The notes: generated by a model from the sequence alone, not told the origin. A DNA stretch of 64,000 nucleotides from Streptomyces asoensis (GCF_016860545.1 NZ_BNEB01000003.1:1984001-2048000); one strand, 5' to 3'. Positions 27,086 to 36,629 are shown, numbered from the stretch's first letter. Made by a program: numbers and translations.

Positions 27086-29076
27086 CCACGACCACCCTCG
27101 CCGTCCTCGTCCCCCTCCTGCCCTTCCTGGGCGCCGCCGCCGGCCTGCTCCTGGGCCGCAACGCCCCCGGTTTCGTCCGCCCACTGGCCGTGCTGCCGAC
27201 CCTCGCCGCACTCGTGGCGGCCGCGATCGTCGCCGTACGCCAGGACGGGGGAGCGTCCGTCGACGCGGCCACCGAACTGACCCCCACCGGCTCGGTCCCG
27301 ATCGAGCTGTCCCTGCACATCGACGGTTTCGCCGCCCTCGTCGCCGTCGTGGTCGCACTGGTCGCCACCTGCGTCCAGATCTACTCGACCGGCTATCTGC
27401 GCGAGGACCCGCGCTACCCCTCGTACGCCGCGCTCGTCTCCCTCTTCACCTCCGCGATGTTCCTGGTCGTCTACACCGGCGACCTGATGGTGCTGCTGGT
27501 CGGCTGGGAGGTCATGGGCATCTGCTCCTACTTCCTGGTCGGCCACTACTGGGAGACCCCGGAGGCCCGCGCCGCCTCCCTCAAGGCCTTCCTGGTCACC
27601 AAGCTCGGCGACGTCCCCTTCCTCATCGGTCTGTTCGCCCTCGCCACCGACGCCGGCTCCTTCGAGATCACGAAGGTCCTCGACGCCGTCGCCCACGGCG
27701 GACTCGACCACCCCACCGTCATCGCCCTGCTGCTCCTCGCGGGCGTGGCGGGCAAGTCCGCGCAGTTCCCGCTGCACACCTGGCTCCCGGACGCCATGGC
27801 GGGCCCGACCCCCGTCTCCGCGCTGATCCACGCCGCGACGATGGTCGCCGCCGGTGTCTACTTCGTGGCCCGTCTCCTCCCCGTCTTCGAGGCGTCCCGG
27901 GCCGCGATGGTCGTCCTCGCCGTGATGGCCGCCGTCACCATGGTCGGCTCGGGCCTGGCCGCCCTCGCCCAGGACGACATCAAGCGGGTCCTCGCCTACT
28001 CGACGATCGGTCAGCTCGGCTACATGACCGGCGCCCTGGCCGTCGGCGATCGCGGTGCCGCCGTCTTCCACCTCCTCTCGCACGGAGCCTTCAAGGCCCT
28101 GCTGTTCCTGGCGGCCGGCGTGATCATCCACGCCGCCGGCACCAACTCCCTGGCCGCCATGTCCCGCATGAGCCACCTGCGCGACCGCATCCCCGACGCC
28201 TACTGGACGATGACCGTGGCGCTGCTCGCGCTCGCCGCGATCCCGCCGTTCAGCGGTTTCTTCTCCAAGGAGTCGGTCCTCGGCGCCGCCGAGCACGTCA
28301 CCACCGGTCACACCGAGAACGCGCCCGGCGCGGCCGGTTGGCTCGTCCTCGTCGCCGGTCTGATCACCGCCCTCCTCACCGCCGCCTACGCGGCCCGCCT
28401 CTGGCTGCTCACCTTCCACGGCCGCGGCACCGAGGCCCCCGACCACGGCCGCCAGCCCCTGACCATGACCGTCGTGCTCTGGGTCCTGGCCGTTCCGTCC
28501 CTCGCCCTCGGCGGGTTCGCCTACCGCACCCTCCCCGACTGGTTCGACGGCAACGACCTCGCACCCACCCTCACCACCTCCGTCCTCGGCACGGGCGTGG
28601 CCCTGGCCGGCGGGCTCGTCATGTACGCGGCCTGGCGCCATGTCGCCGGACTCGCCGCGCGCGTCCCCCTCGGCGCGGTCGCCGCTCATCCCGAGGGCGA
28701 CGCGGGCCTCGTCGAAGCGGAAGCCATCGCGACCCACACACCGGCCTACGGAGACGTGGCCTCCGCCCCGGACCCCGCCGACCCGGGCCGGCTCCTGCTC
28801 GGCCCCCTGCACCGCCACGCGGCCGCCGGCTTCCACCTCGACGCCGTCTACGACGTGCTGTTCGTCCGCCCCGTCCAGGCCGGCGCGAGCCTCGTCCGGT
28901 TCCTCGACCGCGAGGTCGTCGACACCTACGTACGCGGCGCGGGCGCCCTGCCCCGCTGGCTGGGAGCCGCCGTACGGCGCGCCCAGACCGGCAACGTCCA
29001 GACCTATGTGAGCGCGCTGCTCGCCGGCACCGTCGTCCTGGCGGTCGCCGCCCTTCTCGTCGCCTCGGGAGCGTGA
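27082..29076 (+). CDS. nuoL: NADH-quinone oxidoreductase subunit L
   Basis: The 664-residue antiporter-like subunit at the distal end of the membrane arm. Key elements are the Glu in VGWEVMGICSYFLVG, the Lys/His helix GVAGKSAQFPLHTWLPDAM, GPTPVSALIHAATMV and the KRVLAYSTIGQLGYM helix. A long C-terminal lateral helix region should lie in the last 120 residues. It starts 4 bases inside nuoK. Pumps protons in the membrane. Confidence 0.94.
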   Translation: MTTTTLAVLVPLLPFLGAAAGLLLGRNAPGFVRPLAVLPTLAALVAAAIVAVRQDGGASVDAATELTPTGSVPIELSLHIDGFAALVAVVVALVATCVQIYSTGYLREDPRYPSYAALVSLFTSAMFLVVYTGDLMVLLVGWEVMGICSYFLVGHYWETPEARAASLKAFLVTKLGDVPFLIGLFALATDAGSFEITKVLDAVAHGGLDHPTVIALLLLAGVAGKSAQFPLHTWLPDAMAGPTPVSALIHAATMVAAGVYFVARLLPVFEASRAAMVVLAVMAAVTMVGSGLAALAQDDIKRVLAYSTIGQLGYMTGALAVGDRGAAVFHLLSHGAFKALLFLAAGVIIHAAGTNSLAAMSRMSHLRDRIPDAYWTMTVALLALAAIPPFSGFFSKESVLGAAEHVTTGHTENAPGAAGWLVLVAGLITALLTAAYAARLWLLTFHGRGTEAPDHGRQPLTMTVVLWVLAVPSLALGGFAYRTLPDWFDGNDLAPTLTTSVLGTGVALAGGLVMYAAWRHVAGLAARVPLGAVAAHPEGDAGLVEAEAIATHTPAYGDVASAPDPADPGRLLLGPLHRHAAAGFHLDAVYDVLFVRPVQAGASLVRFLDREVVDTYVRGAGALPRWLGAAVRRAQTGNVQTYVSALLAGTVVLAVAALLVASGA

Positions 29077-29082
29077 GCGCGC

Positions 29083-30681
29083 GTGATCGATATCAACGAG
29101 TCCGTGATGCAGTTCCTTCTGGCGTTCATCGTGGTCGGCCCGCTCCTCGGCGCCGTGGCCGCCCTCCTCCCGGCCCCGCCCGGGCTGAAGGGGAAGTCAC
29201 CCGAGCAGGCCGTGCTGCGGCACGGCGTGACCGTGACCGGCGTGATCCTCGTCGCCGCCGTCGTCCTCGCGCTCGGCTTCGACCACGACCACCCCTCGAC
29301 GATGCAGGCCGTCACGGACATCAGCTGGATCCCCGCGCTCGACGTGCGCGTCCACCTCGGCGTCGACGGCATCTCCCTCCCCCTCCTCGTCCTCACCGCG
29401 CTGCTCACCTTCCTCTGCGCGGTCTACTCCTACTTCAGGCAGCAGCGACAGCAGCCGACGACCGGGGCCCCCGAGCCCTCCCCGAAGGCCTTCGTCGCAC
29501 TCGTCCTGCTCCTCGAGTCGGGCACGCTCGCCACGTTCGCCGTCCTCGACCTGCTGCTGTTCTTCCTCGCCTTCGAGACCGTCCTGATCCCGATGTACTT
29601 CCTCATCGCCCGCTGGGGCGGCGCGGGCCGGACCCGGGCCGCCTGGAAGTTCATCCTCTTCACCCTGCTCGGGTCCGTGGTCATGCTGCTCGGCCTGCTC
29701 CTGATCGGAATCAAGGCGGGCACGTTCGACATGGTGGCACTCGCCACTGACAACGGCCGGTCGCTGACCACATCCGTGCAGGTCGTCGCGGTTCTCGCGA
29801 TCGGGATCGGGCTTGCCGTGAAGACCCCGATGTGGCCCCTGCACAGATGGCTGCCCGACGCCCACACCGCCGCCCCGACCGTCGGCTCGGTCCTGCTGGC
29901 CGGAGTGCTGCTGAAGATGGGGACCTACGGGTTCGTCCGGATCCTGCTGCCGGTCGCACCCGACGGCTTCCGCACCTTCGCGCCCTACCTCGCCGCCTTC
30001 GCCGTCGTCGGCATCATCTACGGATCGCTGGCCTGCCTGGCCCTGGCCAAGCAGGGCGCGAAGGGCGACCTCAAACGCCTCATCGCCTACTCCTCCGTCG
30101 GCCACATGGGCTTCGTCCTGCTCGGCATCGCCACCATGACCCCGACCGGCGTGAACGGCGCCCTGTTCGCCAACATCGCCCACGGACTGATCACCGGCCT
30201 CCTCTTCTTCCTGGTCGGCGCCCTGAAGGACCGCACCGGCACCACCGACCTGGACACCCTCGCCGAGCGGACCGGCGCCGCCCTGTACGGCCGGACGCCC
30301 CGCCTGGGCGGACTCCTCGCCTTCGCCGCCGTCGCCTCGCTCGGCCTGCCCGGCCTGGCCGGCTTCTGGGGCGAGATGCTGGCCCTGTTCGGAGCCTTCG
30401 ACCCCGCCCACGACCTCAGCCGCCCCGCCTTCCTCACCTTCACGGCGATCGCCGCGTTCGGCACCCTGCTCACGGCCGCGTACCTGCTCACCGTCGTGCG
30501 CCGCGTCTGCATGGGGGCCGTCCCCCAGGACGCCCCGCGCCTCGCCGACGTGCAGACCTACGAGATCGCGGCCTGGGCCCCGCTCGTCGCCCTCACCGTC
30601 ATCGCCGGCCTGTGGCCCAAGGTCCTCCTCGGTCTGACCGACCCGGCCGTACAGCAGCTCCTCGCAGGAGGCACCCGATGA
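29083..30681 (+). CDS. nuoM: NADH-quinone oxidoreductase subunit M
   Basis: A 532-residue antiporter-like subunit. Diagnostic segments are FFLAFETVLIPMYFLI (conserved Glu), VKTPMWPLHRWLPDAHTAAPT and KRLIAYSSVGHMGFVLLG. About 14 helices are expected. GTG 29083 lies 6 bases after the nuoL stop, and the stop overlaps nuoN by ATGA. It forms the second proton channel of the membrane arm. Confidence 0.94.
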   Translation: MIDINESVMQFLLAFIVVGPLLGAVAALLPAPPGLKGKSPEQAVLRHGVTVTGVILVAAVVLALGFDHDHPSTMQAVTDISWIPALDVRVHLGVDGISLPLLVLTALLTFLCAVYSYFRQQRQQPTTGAPEPSPKAFVALVLLLESGTLATFAVLDLLLFFLAFETVLIPMYFLIARWGGAGRTRAAWKFILFTLLGSVVMLLGLLLIGIKAGTFDMVALATDNGRSLTTSVQVVAVLAIGIGLAVKTPMWPLHRWLPDAHTAAPTVGSVLLAGVLLKMGTYGFVRILLPVAPDGFRTFAPYLAAFAVVGIIYGSLACLALAKQGAKGDLKRLIAYSSVGHMGFVLLGIATMTPTGVNGALFANIAHGLITGLLFFLVGALKDRTGTTDLDTLAERTGAALYGRTPRLGGLLAFAAVASLGLPGLAGFWGEMLALFGAFDPAHDLSRPAFLTFTAIAAFGTLLTAAYLLTVVRRVCMGAVPQDAPRLADVQTYEIAAWAPLVALTVIAGLWPKVLLGLTDPAVQQLLAGGTR

Positions 30682-32213
30682 GCTCCCTGGCCCAACCCGT
30701 GTTCCAGCCTCTGGCCGGATCGTCGGTCCAGTCCGTCGACTGGCTCACCATCGCACCGCCCACCCTCGCGGCCGTCGTCGCGATCGTGGTCCTCGTCGCC
30801 GACCTGTTCCTCGGCGACGCCCGCAAGCCGCTCCTCGGCTGGCTGTCGGTCGCGGGCCTCGTGGCCGCCACGGCCCTCCTGCTGCCCCTCCTGGACGGCG
30901 ACCGCTCCACGTTCTGCCTCACCGGCGACACACGCGTGTGCAGCTACACGGCGGACCGCTTCACCCTCGTCATCCAGTTCCTGGTGCTCGCGGGAGCGCT
31001 GCTGGCGGCCCTGCTGTCGGTCACCGCCCTCAAGGACGCGCGCGGACGGCTCCCCGAAGGCGAGTTCTGGTTCCTGCTGCTGTCGTCGGCCGCCGGCGCG
31101 GCCCTGCTGCCCGCCTCCCGCGACCTCGCCACCCTCGTCGTCGCGCTGGAGGTCGCCTCCCTGCCGGCCTTCGCCCTCGTCGGCATCCGGCACGGCGACC
31201 GCCGGTCCTCCGAGGCGGCCCTCAAGTTCTTCCTGTCGTCCGTCACCGCCACCACCGTCAGCCTCCTGGGCATCAGCTTCGTGTACGCCACGACGGGCAC
31301 CCTCTACCTGACCCAGGTCGCCGACCGGATCCAGCACGTCGACGGCCGGCTGAGCACCCTGGCCCAGACGGGTGTGGTCCTCACCCTCATCGGCTTCGCG
31401 TTCAAGACGGCCGCGGTGCCCTTCCACTTCTGGGTCCCCGACACCTACGTCGGCGCCCCCCTGCCCATCGCCGCCTACCTGTCCGTCGTCGGCAAGGCCG
31501 TCGGATTCTCCGGCCTCATCCTCGTCACCGTCGTCGCCTTCCCCTCGTACGCCGACGTCTGGGGCCCCGCGCTCGCCGCGCTGGCCGCCCTCACCATGAC
31601 CGTCGGCAACGTCGGCGCCCTCCGCCAGCAGGCCACGCGCGCGTACAGCGCCGTGCGCCTGCTCGCCTGGTCGTCCGTGGGCCAGGCCGGCTACCTCCTC
31701 GTCCCGATCGCCGCCGCCGCGTACTCCGACGACGCGGAGCACGCCGTCGGCTCCACCGTCGCCTACGCCCTCATGTACGCCGCCGTGAACCTGGGCGCGT
31801 TCGCGGTGGCCGCCCTGGTGGGCCGCACCGGCGCCACGAACCGGATCACGGACTACCGGGGCCTCTACGCGAGGAACCCACTGGCGGCCCTCCTGCTCGC
31901 CTTCTTCCTGCTCTGCCTCGCGGGTCTGCCGCCGGGCATCATCGGCCTCTTCGCCAAGGTGACCGTCTTCTCGGCCGCCGTGGACGCCGGCCTGGGCTGG
32001 CTGGCGGTCGTCATGGCCGTCAACGTGGTGATCGCCCTGTACTACTACCTCCAGTGGACGGCCCTGCTGTTCCGCGCCCCCGAGGGCGAGCCGGAGAAGC
32101 ACCGCGTACCCGCCCCGCTCACGATCGCGATCAGTCTCACCGCCGCCCTCGGGATCGCCCTCTCCGGGGCGCCGCAACTCATCCTGCGGTTCACCGACAC
32201 CGGCCTCTTCTGA
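30678..32213 (+). CDS. nuoN: NADH-quinone oxidoreductase subunit N
   Basis: A 511-residue antiporter-like subunit. Conserved pieces include VALEVASLPAFALVG (Glu), FKTAAVPFHFWVPDTYVGAPLP-type core split around the Lys, and SVGQAGYLLVPIA. It is the last gene of the ten-gene nuo operon; no nuoD, E, F or G is found in or next to it. The 200 bases after it carry no gene and probably hold the htpX promoter. Confidence 0.94.
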   Translation: MSSLAQPVFQPLAGSSVQSVDWLTIAPPTLAAVVAIVVLVADLFLGDARKPLLGWLSVAGLVAATALLLPLLDGDRSTFCLTGDTRVCSYTADRFTLVIQFLVLAGALLAALLSVTALKDARGRLPEGEFWFLLLSSAAGAALLPASRDLATLVVALEVASLPAFALVGIRHGDRRSSEAALKFFLSSVTATTVSLLGISFVYATTGTLYLTQVADRIQHVDGRLSTLAQTGVVLTLIGFAFKTAAVPFHFWVPDTYVGAPLPIAAYLSVVGKAVGFSGLILVTVVAFPSYADVWGPALAALAALTMTVGNVGALRQQATRAYSAVRLLAWSSVGQAGYLLVPIAAAAYSDDAEHAVGSTVAYALMYAAVNLGAFAVAALVGRTGATNRITDYRGLYARNPLAALLLAFFLLCLAGLPPGIIGLFAKVTVFSAAVDAGLGWLAVVMAVNVVIALYYYLQWTALLFRAPEGEPEKHRVPAPLTIAISLTAALGIALSGAPQLILRFTDTGLF

Positions 32214-32420
32214 ACCGTCACGCGCGCGCAGGGGCCCGCGCTCACCCGAACGGCCCACCGCCCGCCCGCAGGCACCAGGGAACTCGTGTCTCCCGCCTGG
32301 CGTTGACCAGTACGGGAGGGTGCACTGGGTGTGACACCACGACACAGTGCCCTTGGACAACGACAACGACAGGACTCGCAGGCAAAGGGTTCCCCTGCCG
32401 CACGATCTGGAGGGCGTACC

Positions 32421-33284
32421 GTGCACCGCCGGCACAACGGGCTCAGGACCGCAGTACTCCTCGGGGGGCTGTCCGCCCTCATCATCCTCATCGGCAGCTT
32501 CTTCGGCCGCACGGGGCTGATCGTCGCGGTCCTGATCGCGCTCGGCACCAACGCGTACGCCTACTGGAACAGCGACAAACTGGCGCTGCGCGCGATGCGC
32601 GCCCGCCCCGTGAGCGAGTTCGAGGCCCCCGCCCTGTACCGGATGGTCCGTGAGCTCTCCACACAGGCCCGCCAACCCATGCCCCGCCTGTACATCTCCC
32701 CGACCGAGGCGCCCAACGCCTTCGCCACCGGCCGCAACCCGCGCAACGCCGCCGTGTGCTGCACGGAAGGGATCCTGCGCCTGCTCGACGAGCGAGAACT
32801 GCGCGGCGTCATCGGTCACGAACTCAGCCACGTCTACAACCGCGACATCCTGATCTCCTCGGTGGCGGGCGCCCTCGCCTCCGTGATCATGTTCCTGGTC
32901 AACTTCGCCTGGCTGATCCCGATCGGCCGCTCGGACGACGACGACGGCCCCGGCATCCTCGGCATGCTCCTGATCATGATCCTCGGGCCGCTCGCCGCCA
33001 GCCTCATCCAGCTCGCCATCAGCCGCTCCCGGGAGTACGAGGCGGACACCTCCGGCGCCCGGCTCACCGGCGACCCGCTTGCCCTCGCGAGCGCGCTGCG
33101 CAAACTGGAGACAGGGACCAAGCAGCTCCCGCTGCCCCCGGAGCCCCGCATCGAGACCGCGAGCCACATGATGATCGCGAATCCCTTCCGCCCGGGCCAG
33201 GGGCTCTCCAAGATGTTCTCGACACACCCGCCGATGGCGGACCGCATCGCCCGCCTCGAGAAAATGGCAGGTCGTCACCAGTGA
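32421..33284 (+). CDS. htpX: HtpX-type zinc metalloprotease
   Basis: A 287-residue membrane-bound M48 protease that degrades damaged membrane proteins. Two N-terminal transmembrane segments precede the zinc motif HELSH (GVIGHELSHVYNRD, near residue 130), with two further hydrophobic segments and the third zinc ligand in SREYEADTSGA. GTG 32421 follows GGAGGG by 6 bases and gives the usual length; sequence upstream in frame is not conserved in style. The stop overlaps the next gene by GTGA, so the pair is co-translated. Confidence 0.94.
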   Translation: MHRRHNGLRTAVLLGGLSALIILIGSFFGRTGLIVAVLIALGTNAYAYWNSDKLALRAMRARPVSEFEAPALYRMVRELSTQARQPMPRLYISPTEAPNAFATGRNPRNAAVCCTEGILRLLDERELRGVIGHELSHVYNRDILISSVAGALASVIMFLVNFAWLIPIGRSDDDDGPGILGMLLIMILGPLAASLIQLAISRSREYEADTSGARLTGDPLALASALRKLETGTKQLPLPPEPRIETASHMMIANPFRPGQGLSKMFSTHPPMADRIARLEKMAGRHQ

Positions 33285-33673
33285 AGACCATTCTGAACGT
33301 CATCTGGCTGGTCCTGAGCGGCTTCTGGCTGTTCCTGGCCTACTTGGCCGCCGGAGTGCTGCTCTGCATCACGATCATCGGCATTCCTTTCGGCATTGCC
33401 GCGTTCCGTATCGGGGTCTACGCGCTCTGGCCCTTCGGCTACACGACGATCGAGCGCCGGGACGCGGGGGCGCCCTCCTGTGTCGGCAATGTGCTCTGGC
33501 TGGTCCTCGCGGGCTGGTGGCTGGCCATCGGGCACATCGTCACCGGGCTGCTGCTCTGCCTGACGATCATCGGCATCCCGTTCGGCGTGGCGAACTTCAA
33601 GCTGATCCCCGTCTCGCTGTTCCCGCTCGGCCGGGAGATCGTGCGCACCGACGAGCCGTTCGCGGGGCGCTGA
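33281..33673 (+). CDS. YccF domain membrane protein
   Basis: A 130-residue inner-membrane protein made of two related YccF repeats, each with a Trp-rich helix (VIWLVLSGFWLF; VLWLVLAGWWLA) and the motif CITIIGIPFGIA or CLTIIGIPFGVA. Function unknown, commonly linked to envelope homeostasis. Overlap with htpX by 4 bases suggests a shared membrane quality-control role, which is inference. Confidence 0.9.
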   Translation: MKTILNVIWLVLSGFWLFLAYLAAGVLLCITIIGIPFGIAAFRIGVYALWPFGYTTIERRDAGAPSCVGNVLWLVLAGWWLAIGHIVTGLLLCLTIIGIPFGVANFKLIPVSLFPLGREIVRTDEPFAGR

Positions 33674-33834
33674 CGAGGCGGAACCGTCCGCGTCCGCCGG
33701 CCCCGGTCCGACGGCCTGCGCCCGGCGGTTTTCCACAGACGGCAGGTTGTCCACAGGCCCACCCGCTTGTCGGTGGCGGCTTGCATCATGAACGCATGAC
33801 CGAGATCGAGCAGTTGTGGGGGAGGGCGGTCGGC

Positions 33835-33856
33835 CCGACCCCGTGGACGGGGTCGG
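33835..33856. terminator. Hairpin between yccF and APC permease genes
   Basis: Perfect 10-bp arms CCGACCCCGT and ACGGGGTCGG with a GG loop, in the gap between convergent genes. It may terminate either transcript. The surrounding gap (33674-33934) has no convincing gene; a 36-codon frame at 33796-33906 overlaps the hairpin and is doubtful. Confidence 0.5.
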
Positions 33857-33934
33857 GGTTCCGCATACGCACGGTGGCGACGACCCGGGCGAGCGGCACC
33901 TCGTAGCGGCCCGCCGCCTCGTACGCCCGTACGC

Positions 33935-35185
33935 CTAGCGGGCGGCCGACCGGCGGCGTACCGCGTAGGCGAGCACGCCCGCCAGCAGTACTCCCGCGCC
34001 CACGGCGACGGAGGTCCCCGGCAGCGCGAACGCGAGGACCACGCACCCCAGGAACCCCAGCGCGGGCAGCAGCCGCTTGGACGGCGCCGGATCGAGCGTC
34101 CAGGCCGACGCGTTGGCCACCGCGTAGTACGTCAGCACACCGAAGGAGGAGAACCCGATCGCACCCCGGACGTCCACCGCGGCGGCCAGGACCGCGACGA
34201 CCGCGCCCACGGCGAGCTCCGCCCGGTGCGGCACCCGGAAGCGGGGATGGACGGCCGACAGGACGCCGGGCAGATGCCCGTCACGAGCCATCGCCAGCGT
34301 CGTGCGCGAGACGCCCAGGATGAGGGCGAGCAACGAGCCCAGCGCGGCGACGGCGGCCCCGGCGCGTACCACCGGCGTCAGCCCGGGCACCCCCGCCGCC
34401 CGGACCGCGTCGGCCAACGGAGCTTCCGCCTGCCCGAGAACGACCGGACCCAGCACGGAGAGGACGGCGACCGCCACACACGCGTACACGACCAGCGTGA
34501 TGCCCAGGGCCAACGGAACCGCACGCGGGATGGTCCGCGCCGGGTCGCGCACCTCCTCGCCCAGGGTCGCGATGCGGGCGTACCCCGCGAAGGCGAAGAA
34601 CAGCAGGCCGGCCGCCGTCAGCACGCCACCGACACCCCCGGAGATCCCGACGTCCAGCCGCCCGCCGTCGGACCGGCCCGACCCCAGGCACACGACCACC
34701 ACGCAAGCGAGCACCGCCAGGACCACCGCCACGATCACCCGCGTCAGCCACGCCGACTTCTGCACGCCTCCGTAGTTCACCGCGGTCAGCGCCACCACGG
34801 CCGCCACCGCCACCGCGTGCGCCTGACCCGGCCAGACGTACGCCCCGACCGTGAGAGCCATCGCCGCACAGGAGGCCGTCTTACCGACCACGAAGGACCA
34901 GCCCGCCAGATATCCCCAGAAGGGACCGAGGCGCTCACGGCCGTACACGTACGTGCCGCCCGACGCCGGATAGAGCGCGGCCAGCCGCGCCGAGGACATC
35001 GCGTTGCAGTAGGCGACCACCGCGGCGAGGGCGAGGGCGAGCAGCAGCCCGGAACCCGCGGCGTGCGCGGCGGGAGCCAGTGCGGCGAACACGCCGGCAC
35101 CGATCATCGAGCCGAGCCCGATGACCACGGCGTCCCCGACGCCCAGCGTCCGCCGCAGTTCCGTACCCGACCCGGACTGTTCCAT
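33935..35185 (-). CDS. APC family amino acid permease
   Basis: A 416-residue permease with about 12 hydrophobic helices. The first helix has the substrate-binding GLGSMIGAGVFAAL motif of amino acid-polyamine-organocation transporters, followed by YPASGGTYVYGRERLG. It imports or exchanges amino acids or related amines; specificity cannot be read. ATG 35185 is chosen since upstream frame sequence is Arg/Thr-rich and not membrane-like. Single gene. Confidence 0.88.
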   Translation of the reverse strand: MEQSGSGTELRRTLGVGDAVVIGLGSMIGAGVFAALAPAAHAAGSGLLLALALAAVVAYCNAMSSARLAALYPASGGTYVYGRERLGPFWGYLAGWSFVVGKTASCAAMALTVGAYVWPGQAHAVAVAAVVALTAVNYGGVQKSAWLTRVIVAVVLAVLACVVVVCLGSGRSDGGRLDVGISGGVGGVLTAAGLLFFAFAGYARIATLGEEVRDPARTIPRAVPLALGITLVVYACVAVAVLSVLGPVVLGQAEAPLADAVRAAGVPGLTPVVRAGAAVAALGSLLALILGVSRTTLAMARDGHLPGVLSAVHPRFRVPHRAELAVGAVVAVLAAAVDVRGAIGFSSFGVLTYYAVANASAWTLDPAPSKRLLPALGFLGCVVLAFALPGTSVAVGAGVLLAGVLAYAVRRRSAAR

Positions 35186-35371
35186 GAACGGCACCCTAGT
35201 GAGCGACGGAACCGTCGGGTGCCGTCGGGGCGTCGTCCTCATCAACATGACACGAACCCGCGTGCGGCGCAGGACGCGGGGCGCGACGGAACCGAGCACG
35301 GCCCGTCCGGAGCGAGCTACATCACAGTGCCCCGACAGCGCGGGCACAGCGCGGAAGGGCAGGTTCAGGGC

Positions 35372-35638
35372 ATGAGCATCATCAGCTGGATCATCCTGGG
35401 ACTGTTGGCCGGAGTCATCGCCAAGGTGCTGCTGCCGGGGCGCGACCCGGGCGGCTTCGTCGGCACGACCCTCATCGGCGTCGCGGGCGCCTTCATCGGC
35501 GGCTGGATATCGGCCCGCTGGCTGGACCACCCCATCACCAAGGACTTCTACGACGGGGCGACCTGGGCCGCGGCGATCGGCGGTTCCCTGGTGCTGCTGA
35601 TCGTCTACCGTCTGCTGTTCGGCAACTCACGCGACTGA
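35372..35638 (+). CDS. GlsB/YeaQ/YmgE family stress-response membrane protein
   Basis: An 88-residue protein with three hydrophobic segments: IISWIILGLLAGVIAKVLLPG, a glycine-rich GTTLIGVAGAFIGGWI and a C-terminal helix GGSLVLLIVYRLLF. These match the transglycosylase-associated (GlsB/YeaQ) family, small membrane proteins often induced by stress. It is a single gene divergent from the permease. Exact function unknown. Confidence 0.9.
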   Translation: MSIISWIILGLLAGVIAKVLLPGRDPGGFVGTTLIGVAGAFIGGWISARWLDHPITKDFYDGATWAAAIGGSLVLLIVYRLLFGNSRD

Positions 35639-35780
35639 GCGCCGAGGCCGGCCCACGGCATGCCGCCGGGAGCACCCTCCCGTGGCGGACGGCGGCGGCC
35701 GGGCGACGCTCCAGCGTCCCCCGGCCGCCGACCGGGCCGTCGATCCGGCCATCGCCCGCCGGGCTACGAGTGGTTCCGGA

Positions 35781-36269
35781 TCACCGGTAGTTCACGAACT
35801 GCAGGGCGAAGTCGAAGTCCTGGCCCTTGAGCAGGGTGATGACGGTCTGGAGGTCGTCACGGCTCTTGGAACTGACGCGCAGTTCCTCGCCCTGCACCTG
35901 GGCCTTCACACCCTTGGGGCCCTCGTCGCGGATGAGCTTCGCGACCTTCTTGGCGTTCTCCTGGGAGATGCCCTCCTTGATCTCGGCGAAGAGCTTGTAC
36001 TCCTTGCCGGAGAGCTGGGGCTCGCCCGCCTCCAGCGCCTTCAGCGAGATCCCGCGCTTGATCAGCTTGGACTGGAAGACGTCGAGGACGGCGTTCACCC
36101 GGTCCTCGGAGTTCGCCTCCATCAGGATCTTCTCTCCGGACCACGAGATCGAGGCGCCGACGCCCTTGAAGTCGTAGCGCTGCGAGATCTCCTTGGCGGC
36201 CTGGTTGAGGGCGTTGTCGACCTCCTGCCGCTCGACCTTCGAGACGATGTCGAAACTGGAGTCGGCCAT
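35781..36269 (-). CDS. yajQ: YajQ family nucleotide-binding protein
   Basis: A 162-residue protein with two RNA-recognition-like folds. The start MADSSFDIVSKVERQEVDNA and the ending LQFVNYR are diagnostic of YajQ/UPF0234. Some homologues bind cyclic di-GMP or nucleic acid; which applies here is unknown. ATG 36269 is typical of the family. It is divergent from tRNA-Tyr, and the intervening 225 bases hold the tRNA promoter. Confidence 0.94.
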   Translation of the reverse strand: MADSSFDIVSKVERQEVDNALNQAAKEISQRYDFKGVGASISWSGEKILMEANSEDRVNAVLDVFQSKLIKRGISLKALEAGEPQLSGKEYKLFAEIKEGISQENAKKVAKLIRDEGPKGVKAQVQGEELRVSSKSRDDLQTVITLLKGQDFDFALQFVNYR

Positions 36270-36494
36270 GTCCTGTGGCTCCTTGTATCGGGGTCCGTGT
36301 CGGGTGCGTATCGGCGCACGTGGGGGTGACCGCCGAGCCCGGCGTGATCCCGGGCCGCATCCGCACAAGCCTAGTCACCCCGCCCCCTCCCGGCGTCGAG
36401 GAATCAGGTGGCGAAGCACCCCTGGGCATCGGGTATCGTTTACGTCGTTGCCAGGGAGCACCGCCGAAAAGCGGTTCGAACAGGCGGCAAACCC

Positions 36495-36576
36495 GGCGGT
36501 GTGCCCGAGCGGCCAAAGGGAGCAGACTGTAAATCTGCCGGCTCAGCCTTCCCAGGTTCGAATCCTGGCGCCGCCA
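36495..36576 (+). tRNA. tRNA-Tyr (GTA)
   Basis: A full cloverleaf: acceptor GGCGGTG paired with CGCCGCC, anticodon GTA at 36529-36531, long variable arm and T-loop GGTTCGAATCC. Its 3' half is the left attachment site of the integrated element, so the gene is restored by element DNA. No CCA is needed to be encoded after discriminator A. Confidence 0.95.
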
Positions 36577-36583
36577 CGCTGAG
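36527..36583. repeat. attL core (57-bp direct repeat)
   Basis: Identical to 50232-50288. It runs from the tRNA-Tyr anticodon loop past the 3' end (CTGTAAATCTG to CACGCTGAG). Together they bound an element of about 13.8 kb. Integration in the 3' half of a tRNA gene is typical of AICEs; tRNA-Tyr is the SLP1 site in S. coelicolor. Confidence 0.93.
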
Positions 36584-36584
36584 G

Positions 36585-36629
36585 GAAACCCCCTCCGACC
36601 AGCCTTAACGGCAGGTCGGAGGGGGTTTC
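36585..36629 (+). terminator. Terminator after tRNA-Tyr (element-borne)
   Basis: Perfect 16-bp arms (GAAACCCCCTCCGACC and complement) followed by TTCTTCG. A similar hairpin follows attR, so the element carries its own version of the tRNA terminator. Confidence 0.85.

Noticed and set aside
26740..28836. Very long minus-strand frame opposite nuoK-nuoL
   Set aside because: It is antisense to well-recognised complex I genes; its Gly/Glu/Asp/Arg-rich composition is the usual shadow in high-GC DNA.
30558..33278. 900-codon minus-strand frame opposite nuoN-htpX
   Set aside because: Antisense shadow; the opposite strand encodes intact NuoN and HtpX.
33796..33906. 36-codon plus-strand frame starting TEIEQLWGRAV
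   Set aside because: It overlaps a hairpin, has no domain, and has no ribosome site; possibly a gene remnant but not supportable.
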